This document shows, one piece after another, positions 44,145-54,742 of a DNA stretch of 64,000 nt; position 1 is the first letter of the stretch; the number at the start of each line of letters is the position of its first letter. Below the pieces are notes generated by a model, which saw nothing but the letters and a program-made list of their open reading frames with translations, ran no database searches and was not told the origin of the DNA. This DNA comes from Prescottella agglutinans (GTDB lineage: Bacteria > Actinomycetota > Actinomycetes > Mycobacteriales > Mycobacteriaceae). Both the position numbers and the translations under genes were made by a program. The stretch covers positions 171,201 to 235,200 of the forward strand of contig NZ_RKLP01000012.1 in assembly GCF_004011865.1 (NCBI RefSeq), in the 5' to 3' direction.

Positions 44145-44846
44145 GTGTCGTCAGATTCCCGCCGCTGGGGCTCCCGGAACTCCGATCTCTCCGCGATGCG
44201 CGTGAGCTACGGCGAGATCGGGCCGCAGCGACCCGTCGTCGAACCCGATCTCGAACCGTCCTGGCTCGACGACGGCTGGGCGGCGTTGGCGCGGAAGTGG
44301 GTCGAGGACGCCGTCGAGGCCGCCCTGCCCGAGCCCAACGCGATGGTGCTCGGCACCGTCGACGCCGACGGGCACCCGTGCACGCGGACCGTCCTGTGCA
44401 AGGGGCTGAGCGAGGACGGTGTGCTCTTCTTCACCAACTACGAGTCCGACAAAGGGCGACAGCTCACCGCGACGCCCTATGCGTCGGTGACGTTCGCGTG
44501 GGTCCCGTTGGCACACCAGATCACCATCCGTGGCCCCGTGGAGAGGACGAGCGAGGACACGACGACCGACTACTGGAACAGCCGCCCGCGCGGATCGAGG
44601 CTGGGGGCGTGGGCCTCGCACCAGTCGCGTCCGATCGCCTCGCGCGCGGACCTCGAGGCCCAACTCGTGGACGCGGGGCAGCACTTCGCGGTCGACGGCG
44701 ACGTCCCGGTCCCGCCGCACTGGGGCGGTTTCCGGATCCGGCCCGAGTCGGTGGAGTTCTGGCAGGGGCGCCCCAACCGCATGCACAACCGGATCCGCAC
44801 CCGTCTGGTCGACGGCGCGTGGATCGTCGAGCGTCTCCAGCCGTGA
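44145..44846 (+). CDS. pdxH: Pyridoxamine 5'-phosphate oxidase
   Basis: A 233-aa flavoprotein: MRVSYGEIGPQRPVVEPDLEPSWL, LPEPNAMVLGTVDADGHPCTRTVLCKGLSEDGVLFFTNYESDKGRQL, VPLAHQITIRGPVERTSED..DYWNSRPRGSRLGAWASHQS, and the C-terminal WQGRPNRMHNRIRTRL (PLP site). It converts pyridoxine/pyridoxamine phosphate to PLP. GTG start with TAGCGT 8 nt ahead, leaderless candidate. Divergent from citA across a 224-bp gap. Its stop overlaps the MFS start (TGATG). Confidence 0.9.
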   Translation: MSSDSRRWGSRNSDLSAMRVSYGEIGPQRPVVEPDLEPSWLDDGWAALARKWVEDAVEAALPEPNAMVLGTVDADGHPCTRTVLCKGLSEDGVLFFTNYESDKGRQLTATPYASVTFAWVPLAHQITIRGPVERTSEDTTTDYWNSRPRGSRLGAWASHQSRPIASRADLEAQLVDAGQHFAVDGDVPVPPHWGGFRIRPESVEFWQGRPNRMHNRIRTRLVDGAWIVERLQP

Positions 44847-46126
44847 TGCGCGGACTACTCGCCGACGTCACCCCGCTCCGCAACCCCGACTACCGCCGCC
44901 TGTGGACCAGCGGCATCGTCACCGTGATCGGTGGCCAGCTCACGGTCGTCGCGGTGCCGCTGCAGATCTTCGCGATCACCCAGAACTCCGCGTACGTCGG
45001 GCTTGCGGGCCTCTTCGGGCTCGTGCCCCTCGTGGTGTTCGGCCTGTGGGGCGGCGCGCTCGCCGACGTGATGGACCGCCGCAAGCTGATCATCATCACG
45101 ACGCTGGGGCTGATCGGCACGTCTTTGCTGCTGTGGCTGCAGGCCGCCGCGAACGCGAACAACGTCTGGCTGCTGCTGTGCCTGTTCTCGCTCCAGCAGG
45201 TGTTCTTCGCGGTCAACTCGCCGACCCGCAGCGCGATCATCCCGCGGCTGCTGCCGCTGAAGGACCTGCCCGCCGCGAACTCGCTGAACATGACGGTCAT
45301 GCAGTTCGGTGCCATCGCCGGGCCGCTGCTCGCGGGCGTCCTCATCCCGGTGGCCGGGTTGTCCACCGTGTATTTCCTCGACTCGGTCGCGCTGCTCGCC
45401 ACGCTGTGGGCGGTGATCAGGCTGCCGGCGCTGCCGCCGACCGGCCCCGCCCGCCGCGCCGGACTACGCGTCGTGGGGGAGGGCTTCGCCTACCTCGCCA
45501 CCCAGAAGGTGTTGCTGGCGTCGTTCGTCGTCGACATCGTCGCCATGGTGTTCGGCATGCCGCGGGCGCTGTTCCCGGAGATCGCCCACGACTCGTTCGG
45601 TGACCCGCTCGACGGCGGTGTCGCGCTCGGCCTGCTGTTCGCGGCGATGTCGGCCGGTGCGGTGCTGGGTGGCGTGTTCTCCGGGTGGCTGCCACGGATC
45701 CGCTACCAGGGCCGGGCGGTCGTGATCTGCATCGTGCTGTGGGGCCTGGCGATGGTCGGCTTCGGCGTGGTCGTCGGGGTGGCGAATCCCGGCGGTCCGG
45801 CGGTCCTGCTGTGGCTCGCGCTCGCGTTCCTCGCGTTCGGCGGTGCCGTCGACATGGTCTCGGCGGCCCTGCGCAGCACGATGCTGCAGCAGGTGGCGAC
45901 CGACGACATGCGCGGACGGCTGCAGGGTGTGTTCACCGTCGTCGTGGCCGGTGGCCCCCGCATCGGTGACGTCCTGCACGGCGCCGCGGCGTTCTACTTC
46001 GGGACCGCGGTCGCGTCCGCGGGTGGCGGCATCCTGGTGGTGATCGGCGTCGTCGTCTCGGTCCTCGCCTTCCCGGCGTTCGTGCGTTACCGCGTCGGAC
46101 GGACGGGGGCGCCCGAACGTGTCTGA
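44846..46126 (+). CDS. MFS exporter (EntS-like)
   Basis: A 426-aa 12-helix transporter: LWTSGIVTVIGGQLTVVAVPLQIFAITQNSAYVGLAGLFGLVPLVVFGLWGGALADVMDRRKLI includes the MFS A-loop (DVMDRRK). Later blocks FFAVNSPTRSAIIPRLLPL and STMLQQVATDDMRGRLQGVFTVVVAGGPRIGD match siderophore/drug exporters of the EntS type. Coupled to pdxH and to the downstream kinase (8-bp overlap). Substrate unknown. Confidence 0.85.
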   Translation: MRGLLADVTPLRNPDYRRLWTSGIVTVIGGQLTVVAVPLQIFAITQNSAYVGLAGLFGLVPLVVFGLWGGALADVMDRRKLIIITTLGLIGTSLLLWLQAAANANNVWLLLCLFSLQQVFFAVNSPTRSAIIPRLLPLKDLPAANSLNMTVMQFGAIAGPLLAGVLIPVAGLSTVYFLDSVALLATLWAVIRLPALPPTGPARRAGLRVVGEGFAYLATQKVLLASFVVDIVAMVFGMPRALFPEIAHDSFGDPLDGGVALGLLFAAMSAGAVLGGVFSGWLPRIRYQGRAVVICIVLWGLAMVGFGVVVGVANPGGPAVLLWLALAFLAFGGAVDMVSAALRSTMLQQVATDDMRGRLQGVFTVVVAGGPRIGDVLHGAAAFYFGTAVASAGGGILVVIGVVVSVLAFPAFVRYRVGRTGAPERV

Positions 46127-47039
46127 CCCGCGAATCCTGGTGTGCGGCGAGGCTCTCGTCGACCTCGTCCCGACCGGAGACACCGCATTCGACGCGCGCC
46201 TGGGCGGCGGCCCGTACAACGTCGCGGTGACGCTCGGACGCCTCGGCAGCGCGGTGGGGTTCTGCTCCCGCATCTCCACCGATCCGTTCGGGGAGCGGCT
46301 CGTCGCGGCCCTGACCGCGTCGGGTGTCGACGTCGGGCTCGTCCAGCGCGGGCCCGAGCCGACGACGCTCGCGGTCGCGGGACTCGGACCCGACGGGGGT
46401 GCCCGGTACAGCTTCTACGCCGACGGCACCGCCGACCGGCTGGTCACCGATCCCGGGCCGCTGCCGGCGTCGGTGGCCGCAGTGTCGTTCGGGACGTTGT
46501 CGCTCGTGTTCGAGCCCGGCGCGAGCGTCTACGCGGACCTGCTGCGCCGCAGCCACGACGAGGGTCGGCTGACGGTCCTCGACCCGAACGTGCGACCGGC
46601 CGCCTTCCCCGACAGCTACCGCCGCCGGTTCACGGACCTGCTGCCGTCGATCGACATCGTCAAGGTCTCCGACGAGGACGTCCACTGGTTGGGACAGGGG
46701 GTGGACGGCTCCACGCCCGAGCAGTGGCTCGAGGCGGGTGTCTCGGCCGTCGTCACCACCCACGGCGCCGACGGATCGAGCGTGCGGACGCGTCGCGTCC
46801 ACGAACACGTGCCGGGGCGCCGGGTGGCCGTCTCGGACACGATCGGTGCAGGTGACACAGTGCACGGCGCGTTGCTGCACCGGCTGGGTGCGCGCGGACT
46901 CCTCCGACGGAGTTCGGTTGCGGCCCTCGAGGGGGGACAATGGCGAGAGGTTCTGGAGTTCGCTGTTCGCGCGTCGGCCGTCACGGTTTCGCGGCCCGGG
47001 GCGGACCCTCCGTGGGCAGTGGAGCTCACGGGCGACTAG
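46119..47039 (+). CDS. PfkB-family carbohydrate kinase
   Basis: A 306-aa ribokinase-like enzyme. N-terminal GEALVDLVPTGDTAFDARLGGGPYNVAVTLGRLG is the PfkB signature 1; DTIGAGDTVHGALL (catalytic Asp 246) is signature 2; the spacing suggests fructokinase. GTG start overlaps the MFS stop by 8 bp, so these three genes form an operon with pdxH. A 58-bp gap separates it from gltA2. Confidence 0.85.
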   Translation: MSDPRILVCGEALVDLVPTGDTAFDARLGGGPYNVAVTLGRLGSAVGFCSRISTDPFGERLVAALTASGVDVGLVQRGPEPTTLAVAGLGPDGGARYSFYADGTADRLVTDPGPLPASVAAVSFGTLSLVFEPGASVYADLLRRSHDEGRLTVLDPNVRPAAFPDSYRRRFTDLLPSIDIVKVSDEDVHWLGQGVDGSTPEQWLEAGVSAVVTTHGADGSSVRTRRVHEHVPGRRVAVSDTIGAGDTVHGALLHRLGARGLLRRSSVAALEGGQWREVLEFAVRASAVTVSRPGADPPWAVELTGD

Positions 47040-47096
47040 TTTCTACTTGAATGTTACGAAGTTACTCACTGGTCTGAGTTTGAGAGGGATCCTTCC

Positions 47097-48395
<1,299 letters not shown>

Positions 48396-48432
48396 CCCGT
48401 TCTGCCCGACTACTACTGATCGGACGAAAACC

Positions 48433-49158
48433 ATGAGCACCAAGCCCGAGATCGAGTTCCAGGAAGGCCCCGCGCCTACCGAACTCGTCATCAAGGACAT
48501 CGTCGTCGGTGACGGCCCCGAGGCCACCCCCGGCGCCAAGGTCGAGGTCCACTATGTCGGCGTCGAATTCGACTCCGGCGAGGAGTTCGACTCCTCGTGG
48601 GGCCGTGGCGAGTCCATCACCTTCCCGCTGCAGGGCCTCATCGCCGGCTGGCAGGAGGGCATCCCCGGCATGCGGGTGGGCGGTCGGCGTCAGCTGACGA
48701 TCCCGCCGGAGCTCGCGTACGGCCCGGCCGGTGGTGGCCACCAGCTGTCGGGCAAGACGCTGGTGTTCGTCATCGACCTGCTCGATGTCGTCGTCCCGCC
48801 GGAGCCCCCGGTCATCGAGCCCGCCCAGGGCCCGGCCCCGGCCGAGCTCGTGATCGAGGACATCACCGTCGGCGACGGCCCGGAGGCACAGCCGGGTTCG
48901 GTCGTGGACGTGCACTACCACGGCGTCGAGTACGACACGAACCAGGTGTTCGATTCGTCGTTCCTGCGCGGTGATTCGGTGGCCTTCCCGCTGAACCGGC
49001 TGATCCCCGGCTGGCAGGAGGGCATTCCGGGCATGAAGGTCGGCGGTCGCCGCAAGCTGACGGTTCCGCCGGAGCTCGCGTACGGCCCGGCCGGTGGCGG
49101 CCACCAGCTGTCGGGCAAGACGCTGGTGTTCATCATCGACCTGCTCGGCACCAAGTAG
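48433..49158 (+). CDS. Tandem two-domain FKBP-type peptidyl-prolyl isomerase
   Basis: A 241-aa protein with two FKBP domains: residues about 1-120 and 125-241. Each has VxVHYxGVE[FY]D, the GWQEGIPGM[RK]VGGRR turn, PPELAYGPAGGGHQLSGKTLVF and a final hydrophobic strand. Most actinobacterial homologues next to gltA have one such domain of about 120 aa, so this gene looks duplicated internally. The two copies are nearly identical at DNA level over positions 48646-48783 and 49009-49146 (offset 363 bp). It speeds proline cis-trans isomerisation during folding. Confidence 0.9.
   Translation: MSTKPEIEFQEGPAPTELVIKDIVVGDGPEATPGAKVEVHYVGVEFDSGEEFDSSWGRGESITFPLQGLIAGWQEGIPGMRVGGRRQLTIPPELAYGPAGGGHQLSGKTLVFVIDLLDVVVPPEPPVIEPAQGPAPAELVIEDITVGDGPEAQPGSVVDVHYHGVEYDTNQVFDSSFLRGDSVAFPLNRLIPGWQEGIPGMKVGGRRKLTVPPELAYGPAGGGHQLSGKTLVFIIDLLGTK
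48646..49146 (+). repeat. Internal near-identical duplication, two 138-bp copies 363 bp apart
   Basis: Positions 48646-48783 and 49009-49146 encode the same FKBP turn and strand block; identity is very high, with a 40-bp stretch almost without change. This suggests recent duplication or gene conversion. Confidence 0.85.
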
Positions 49159-49174
49159 TCTGCAGCACAACAGC

Positions 49175-49213
49175 ATTCAGGCCCCGCACCGACATCCGGT
49201 GCGGGGCCTGAAT
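49175..49213. terminator. 17-bp stem terminator
   Basis: ATTCAGGCCCCGCACCG pairs with CGGTGCGGGGCCTGAAT around a 5-nt loop, between the convergent FKBP and nitroreductase genes. Confidence 0.85.
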
Positions 49214-49217
49214 CGTC

Positions 49218-49673
49218 TCAGGACCGTCGGCTCAGCTCGATGACCGGGAGCTCCCGATCGGTCTTCTGCTCGTACTTGGTGAATTGCGGTGCCGCGGTCG
49301 TGATCGACGCCCAGGCGTCGTCGCGCTCGCTGTCGTGGAGTTCGCGTGCCGTCACCGGAATCGACTCGCCGCCCACCTCGATCGTCACCCGGTCGGGGTG
49401 CGCGGCCAGGTTGAGGTACCAGGCCGGGTTGGAGCGGGCCCCGGCCGCCGATGCCACGATGAACCACTTGCCGTCCGGTCCCGTGAACCAGCCGACCGGA
49501 GTCGAGCGCCGCTCCCCGCTCTTGCGGCCGATGGTGGTCAGGACCAGCGTGTCCATGCCCATGAACTTGCCGCCGCGTCGGACCCGGCCCATGGCGAACT
49601 TGTTCACCCAGCGCACCATGCGTCCGTGCGGTGGCCGCGCGCCACGGGTGCCTCGAGGGTGGCTGAAGGTCAT
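49218..49673 (-). CDS. F420-dependent nitroreductase-family (DDN-like) protein
   Basis: A 151-aa protein with VNKFAMGRVRRGGKFMGMDTLVLTTIGRKSGERRSTPVGWF, PDGKWFIVASAAGARSNPAWYLNLAAHPDRVTIEVGGESIPVTARELHDSERDDAW. The TxGRxSGxxRxTP and NPAWYxNLxAxP blocks are those of mycobacterial deazaflavin (F420)-dependent nitroreductases. ATG at MTFSHPRG after GAGGAGA; an upstream in-frame ATG exists. Uses reduced F420 to reduce quinones or nitro compounds. Confidence 0.85.
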   Translation of the reverse strand: MTFSHPRGTRGARPPHGRMVRWVNKFAMGRVRRGGKFMGMDTLVLTTIGRKSGERRSTPVGWFTGPDGKWFIVASAAGARSNPAWYLNLAAHPDRVTIEVGGESIPVTARELHDSERDDAWASITTAAPQFTKYEQKTDRELPVIELSRRS

Positions 49674-49750
49674 GGCCGCGTCTCCTCGTTCCGGGTCGGT
49701 GGGGGACACGATCAGTATGAACCGATTCGACGGTGCGCCGGGACGAGAAA

Positions 49751-49778
49751 GGGCGCCCCGACCGAAGTCGGGGCGCCC
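49751..49778. terminator. 12-bp stem terminator after the mycolyltransferase gene
   Basis: GGGCGCCCCGAC/GTCGGGGCGCCC with a CGAA loop, 36 nt beyond the minus-strand stop at 49815. Confidence 0.8.
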
Positions 49779-49814
49779 TCTGCTCAGCGTGATGGTGTGA
49801 CTACCGCCGGGAAA

Positions 49815-50900
49815 TTACCGCGGAGTGCCCATCGCGTCGGCCAGCATCGGCCACGAGTTGTTCAGGTCGTCACGCCAGTAGCCCCACGAGTGGGTGCCGG
49901 CCGGCTTGAAGTCGAACGTCGCCTGGCCGCCCATGCCGTTCTCGTTGACCGCGTTGAACAGACGGTGGGTGCACTCGTTGGTCGCGGCCTCGATGATGCC
50001 GCCGACGATCACCTGGTTGGCCAGGGTCTTGACGTCACCGTTGATGCCGTCGCTCTCGAGCGTGTCGTGCGGGCCGGGCAGGCCGGACGCGTTGGAGACG
50101 TACAGCTTCGGGCCGTCCTTGAGCTTGCCGATGTTGAGGATCGGGTCGTGCGCGATCCAGTCCTCGCTGCCGATCGGGCCCCACATGTTCTCGACCTCTG
50201 CGCTGCCGCGGGCGGCGATCACGATCTGGATGTAGGTCTGGCCGACCGGGGTCGCGGTGTCCGCGCAGCCCGAGTACGCGCCGACGGCCTTGTACAGCTG
50301 GGGATCCTTGAGCGCGAGGTTGAACACCGAGGTGCCCGACGTCGAGATGCCGGCGAGCGAGTTGACGCCGGTGGTCCCGAGGGCGGAGTCGATGACCGGC
50401 GGCAGCTCCTGGGTCAGGAAGGTCTCCCACTTGTTGGCGCCGTGCAGCGACTCGTCCGGCTTCTGCCAGTCGGTGTAGTAGGTGAACGCACCCTGCATCG
50501 GGGTGACGACGTTGACCTGCTTCTCCTTGAAGAACGTGCCGATGTCGGCCTGCTTCTGCCAGGACGCCGAGTCCTCGCCGCCGCCGGCGCCGTTGAGCAG
50601 GTACAGCGTGGGAGCAGGCTTGGAGGTATCGGCCGGGCGGATCACCTCGAGCGGGATCTCGCGGCCCATCGACTCCGAGTAGACGCGCAGCGACATCTTG
50701 TTGCCCTGGCCGGCCTTGGCCGACACCAGGTAGGTGCCGCCGTTCTCCTTGGCGGCCTCCTGGATCTTGGCGGCGTCGGTCTGGCCCGGCGTCTCGGCCG
50801 TTGCGGTTCCGACACCCACGAAGACGGGCAGCGCTGCGACCGTCGCCGTCGTGGCGCCGATCAACGCTTTGAGCCGGCGGGACTTCCTGGTTACACGCAT
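49815..50900 (-). CDS. Antigen-85-type mycolyltransferase (secreted)
   Basis: A 361-aa secreted alpha/beta hydrolase. Signal peptide to about residue 35 (AALPVFVGVGTATAE). LYLLNGAGGGEDSASWQKQADI is the oxyanion loop region, SLAGISTSGTSVFNLAL has nucleophile Ser 188 (the usual SMAGSS-like elbow), and THSWGYWRDDL near residue 338 supplies His. These enzymes transfer mycolic acids to trehalose and arabinogalactan in the outer envelope. Two cysteines (SGCADT, ATNECTH) may form a disulfide. An AT-rich stretch before the start probably holds its promoter. Confidence 0.9.
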   Translation of the reverse strand: MRVTRKSRRLKALIGATTATVAALPVFVGVGTATAETPGQTDAAKIQEAAKENGGTYLVSAKAGQGNKMSLRVYSESMGREIPLEVIRPADTSKPAPTLYLLNGAGGGEDSASWQKQADIGTFFKEKQVNVVTPMQGAFTYYTDWQKPDESLHGANKWETFLTQELPPVIDSALGTTGVNSLAGISTSGTSVFNLALKDPQLYKAVGAYSGCADTATPVGQTYIQIVIAARGSAEVENMWGPIGSEDWIAHDPILNIGKLKDGPKLYVSNASGLPGPHDTLESDGINGDVKTLANQVIVGGIIEAATNECTHRLFNAVNENGMGGQATFDFKPAGTHSWGYWRDDLNNSWPMLADAMGTPR

Positions 50901-51054
50901 GCTTACTCGCCTTCGGTGGTCGGCCGAGGAGTGGGTCTCAGCTCCTCGGTGTTGATCGTGTGTATATCACTTTCGCTATCGGTGCTACGTCTCGCTTTGC
51001 TACCGGTTGGCCCAAAATTCTCGGAGACGTACCAGAATTATCGGGCATAAACAG

Positions 51055-53445
51055 TCAGACCATGTCGTTTTTCTGCAACCAGCGCAAGGTCGGCCAGCCG
51101 CAGAACACCGGCAGCCAGCAGGTCAGTACGCGGTAGAGCAGCACTGACGGTACCGCGATGCCCACCGGCAGCCCGAACGCGGTCAGGCCGCCGATCAGGG
51201 CGGCCTCCACCGCGCCCACACCGCCCGGTGTGGGCGCCGCCGAGGCCAGGGTGCCGCCGATCATCGTCACGATCGTGACGGTCACGAACGTCGTTCCACC
51301 GCCGAAAGCCTCGACCGAGGCCCACAGCGCCAGCGCGGCGCCGAGCGTGGTGCCGGCGCTGCCGAGCACGATCAGCATGAAGCGGCCCGGGCTGCGGGCC
51401 AGTTCGCCGAGCGACGCCAGCACCTCGGTCAACTGCGGCCGCACCTCGTTGCGCAGCCAGCGGCGCGCCTTCGGGATGAACATGAACGTGCCGACCGCAC
51501 CGAGCGCCACGCCCGCGATGAGATAGAGGATGGTGCCCTTCGGGACGAAGTGCGACAGGTCGGCCTCCCGTCCGGCGGCGACGCTGAAGAAGATCAGCAA
51601 CGCCACGTGGGTGACCACCTGGACCGTCTGTTGCAGGGCCACCGCGGCCGTCGCGCGGACGGCCCCGAGACCGCCCTTCTGGAGGAACCGCACGCTGAGC
51701 GCGAGTCCGCCCACGCCCGCGGGTGTCGTGGTGGCGGCGAAGGTGTTGGCGACCTGCATGATCAGCAGGTGCCGGTACCGCACCAGTTCGGACGCGCACG
51801 CCCACAGCGCGGCCGCCGCCCCGACGTACGTGAGCGCGGAGACGATCAGCCCGGCCAGCGCCCACCACCAGTTCGCGGTCTTCAGTTCGGTGAGGAAGGC
51901 GGGGACCTGGCTGATGAACGGGTACGCGACGTAGACCAGGCCGATCAGCAGCACCAGTTGGATGATCTGGTTGCGGGTGAAGCGGGTGACCTGTTCCGGG
52001 GCGATCTTCTCGATGTCGGTCTGGTTGCTGACCTCGTCGCGGATCGACGCGAGCAGCCCCGCCGACTCGGGCGCCTGCTTGCGCAGCCGCGACGGCATCG
52101 CGGACTTCGTGAGGCGGCCGGATGCGGCCAGGATCCGGTCGCGTCCCTGCGCGGCGAGCGCGGCGCGGACCGCGGGTCCCACCCCGAACAGCGACGCGGT
52201 GGTCAGCAGCATCTGCGCGGTGTCCGACTGGATCTGCGCCTCGGACGGGCCGAGTTCGGCGAACGCGAAGCCGTCGAACAGTGCGCGGCCGTCGTCGATC
52301 CGGATCTCCGACGCCCGCAGGTCGCCGTGGGTGATCTGGCTGGCGTGCAGTTCGCCCAGCGAGGCCCACACCATCTCGAGGAGGGTGTCGCGGGGGTGCG
52401 GGTTGTCGGTCGCGAGGGTGGCGATCGGTGCGCCGTGCGAGGCGGGGCGGGCGTACAGCTTCCATCCCCGGTCCAGTGCGGTGACGGCCATCGGCTTGGA
52501 CGCGGCGAGCCCCAGGTCGGCGACGGCGATGCCCATGAGCGCCCGGTGTTCGACAGCACGACCCAGCGACGCGTGCACCGGTGCACTCTCGCTGCTGCGC
52601 AGCGCCAGCCACTGCGAGAACTGGCGGATCGCGCCACTGCTGCGCTGATTCTGTCCGTACAGTTCGACGATCATCTCGGGCTCGCCGTCGCGCGCCGCGC
52701 CGAGGATCAACGGGCCGCTGCCGGCCGGTGCGATCACCCGGAACGCGGTGATCCGGTGGCCCAGCCGCTGCAGCGCCTCGACCGCCGACTCGAGCGGCAC
52801 CTCGAGCGCCGGTGTCCCGACGACGAGCACGATGATCGCGCCGACGAGGTACCCGACCGCCAGACCGAGCATCGAGCGGGCCGGCACGATCGAGCTGACG
52901 ATCAGATGGATCGGCGCGAACAGGAGCAGCAGGGCCCACCACAGGCGCCGCCACCGTTTGGGCAGCCACGGTCCGGACACGGTCAGGACCGCGGCGAGCA
53001 TCGCGATCCAGCGGGGATCGTCGAGGAACTGGGAGAGGAACGTGTTGAGACGGTCGGAGACGTCGAGGTGCCACTGCGGGGCAGCGAGACCGGTGCCGGT
53101 GAACGACAGCGCGACGCCCGCGATCAGCCCGGCCGCCGCGTAGCCCGCGAGCAGCTTCCAGCGCCGGCTGATGACGAGCTGGATCAGGATCGCGAACGGC
53201 AGCGCCAGGATCGCGATGCCGTAGAGCAGGTAGACGGTGTCGGAGACCTCCGGCGACAGGATGCCGACGATGTCGGACACCGACGTCTCGAGCGCGTCCC
53301 ACTCGCTGCGGGTGATCAGCGAGCCCGCGATGACCGCGCCGAGGAGCAGCAGCGCGAAGACGACCCGCAGGATGTCGCTGGTCCGTCGGGCCAGCGGCTG
53401 CAGCAGGCTGCCGGTGACCGGGATGTCCCGTCCGTCAACTCTCAA
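51055..53445 (-). CDS. Large membrane protein: LPG-synthase/flippase-like domain joined to a kinase-like domain
   Basis: A 796-aa protein in three parts. N-terminal about 210 residues: several helices (PAP2-like layout). Residues about 215-420: a soluble kinase-like domain, with ITHGDLRASEIRIDDGRALFDGFAF, in which HGDLR stands for the usual HxDxxxxN loop and DGF for DFG; the ATP-binding glycine loop is not evident. Residues about 475-796: an LPG-synthase-type (TIGR00374/UPF0104) flippase domain with TPAGVGGLALSVRFLQKGG and SAAPTPGGVGAVEAALIGGL. The TTG start overlaps the PrrB stop by 11 bp. May synthesise or flip a modified lipid; the kinase-like part could be a pseudokinase. Confidence 0.75.
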   Translation of the reverse strand: MRVDGRDIPVTGSLLQPLARRTSDILRVVFALLLLGAVIAGSLITRSEWDALETSVSDIVGILSPEVSDTVYLLYGIAILALPFAILIQLVISRRWKLLAGYAAAGLIAGVALSFTGTGLAAPQWHLDVSDRLNTFLSQFLDDPRWIAMLAAVLTVSGPWLPKRWRRLWWALLLLFAPIHLIVSSIVPARSMLGLAVGYLVGAIIVLVVGTPALEVPLESAVEALQRLGHRITAFRVIAPAGSGPLILGAARDGEPEMIVELYGQNQRSSGAIRQFSQWLALRSSESAPVHASLGRAVEHRALMGIAVADLGLAASKPMAVTALDRGWKLYARPASHGAPIATLATDNPHPRDTLLEMVWASLGELHASQITHGDLRASEIRIDDGRALFDGFAFAELGPSEAQIQSDTAQMLLTTASLFGVGPAVRAALAAQGRDRILAASGRLTKSAMPSRLRKQAPESAGLLASIRDEVSNQTDIEKIAPEQVTRFTRNQIIQLVLLIGLVYVAYPFISQVPAFLTELKTANWWWALAGLIVSALTYVGAAAALWACASELVRYRHLLIMQVANTFAATTTPAGVGGLALSVRFLQKGGLGAVRATAAVALQQTVQVVTHVALLIFFSVAAGREADLSHFVPKGTILYLIAGVALGAVGTFMFIPKARRWLRNEVRPQLTEVLASLGELARSPGRFMLIVLGSAGTTLGAALALWASVEAFGGGTTFVTVTIVTMIGGTLASAAPTPGGVGAVEAALIGGLTAFGLPVGIAVPSVLLYRVLTCWLPVFCGWPTLRWLQKNDMV

Positions 53446-54742
53446 GGGTCACCACCAGTCGAACGCCGCCGAGGTGGCTGTCCTCGAACGTGGCCAGGCC
53501 ACCGTGGAGTTGGGCCTGCTGGGTGACGAGCGCGAGTCCCAGTCCGGATCCGCCCTTGGCGGCGCCACTGCCGCGCCGGAAGCGTTCGAACACCGCCGAC
53601 CTCTCCGTGTCGGGGATGCCGGTGCCGTCGTCGTCGACGGTGATCGTCACCGCGCCGTCCGCCGCGCGGTGTGCGCCGATCGCCACGTGCCGGGCCTTGC
53701 CGTGCCGGAACGCGTTGGTGATCGCGTTGTCGAGCGCCAGGCGCAGGCCGACCGGCAGGCCGCGCACGACCAGTCCGGGCGGTGCGTCGACGGTGACCGA
53801 CAGTCCCGGGTACAGGCGTTGTGCGTCCTCGGCGGCGAGGTCGCACAGTTCCGTCAGGTCGAGATCGATGTGGTCCTTCTCGCTGGACAGCTCGCCGGAC
53901 GCGAGCCGCTCGAGCGCGGTGAGTGTCGCCTCGAGCCGGCCCTGGGTGCGCGCGAGGTCGGCGAGGATCTCGGCGCGCTGCTCGTTGGACAGGTCGAGCG
54001 TCGTGAGGACCTCGAGGTCGGTGCGCATCGCGGTGAGCGGGGTCCGCAGCTCGTGCGCGGACGCGGCGGCGAAGTCGCGGGCCGTGTCGAGGGCGGCGGC
54101 GGTGCGTGACTGGGCGTCGGAGACGTCCTGCAGCATGGCGCCGGCGGCCGCCGCGAGTTCGTCGGCCTCGCGGACCCCGGAGGCGGCCGGTGCGAGATCC
54201 CGGTCACGCCGGCTCACGCGCTGGGTGAGGTCGACGAGCGGCCGGACCGCGCGTCCGCCGAAGACCCAGCCGAGGCCGCTCGCGGCGACGACGGCGAGGA
54301 CGCCGACGAGCGCGACCTGCTGCTGCTGTTCGGTGGTCGGGTCCTTCGCCTCGGCGAGCGGGACGGCCACCGACAGCAGCGACGAGGATCCGGGGGCGAG
54401 CGGGGCGGTGAAGGCGCGGAACGGGGTGCCGGCGACGTCGACGGTGTGGGACCCGGGATCGAGTTCGGGCAGCCGGCTGGAGGTGCTCGCGACGACCTGG
54501 TCCCCGGAGCGGATGGTCACCGCGAACGCGCCGGCGTCGCCGAGGACGTTCAGGAACGGTGCGGCGGCACCGGCATTGACGACGAGCACCCGGGACGCCG
54601 TCTCGAGGCGACGGTCGAGCTGCAGCAGGTTGTTGCGGGCGATCGCGAGCGCCAGGTACACGCCCACCGCGGCGACGACGATCGTCGCCCCCAACGCGGT
54701 GGCCGCGGCGACCCGGGCCTGCAGCGAACGCGGCCGGATCAT
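53435..54742 (-). CDS. prrB: Two-component sensor histidine kinase
   Basis: A 435-aa membrane histidine kinase: helices near residues 15-35 and 143-165 flank a periplasmic domain with [24 protein letters not shown]-like region; H-box [19 protein letters not shown] (His 230); N-box [12 protein letters not shown]-box [12 protein letters not shown] and [10 protein letters not shown]. Matches PrrB of mycobacteria (Rv0902c). Starts ATG overlapping the prrA stop (ATGA). Confidence 0.9.
   Translation of the reverse strand: MIRPRSLQARVAAATALGATIVVAAVGVYLALAIARNNLLQLDRRLETASRVLVVNAGAAAPFLNVLGDAGAFAVTIRSGDQVVASTSSRLPELDPGSHTVDVAGTPFRAFTAPLAPGSSSLLSVAVPLAEAKDPTTEQQQQVALVGVLAVVAASGLGWVFGGRAVRPLVDLTQRVSRRDRDLAPAASGVREADELAAAAGAMLQDVSDAQSRTAAALDTARDFAAASAHELRTPLTAMRTDLEVLTTLDLSNEQRAEILADLARTQGRLEATLTALERLASGELSSEKDHIDLDLTELCDLAAEDAQRLYPGLSVTVDAPPGLVVRGLPVGLRLALDNAITNAFRHGKARHVAIGAHRAADGAVTITVDDDGTGIPDTERSAVFERFRRGSGAAKGGSGLGLALVTQQAQLHGGLATFEDSHLGGVRLVVTLES

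Noticed and set aside
53435..53445. Possible frameshift between PrrB and the large membrane protein
   Set aside because: The two frames overlap by 11 bp with a TTG start; both proteins are complete, so this is operon overlap and not a broken gene.
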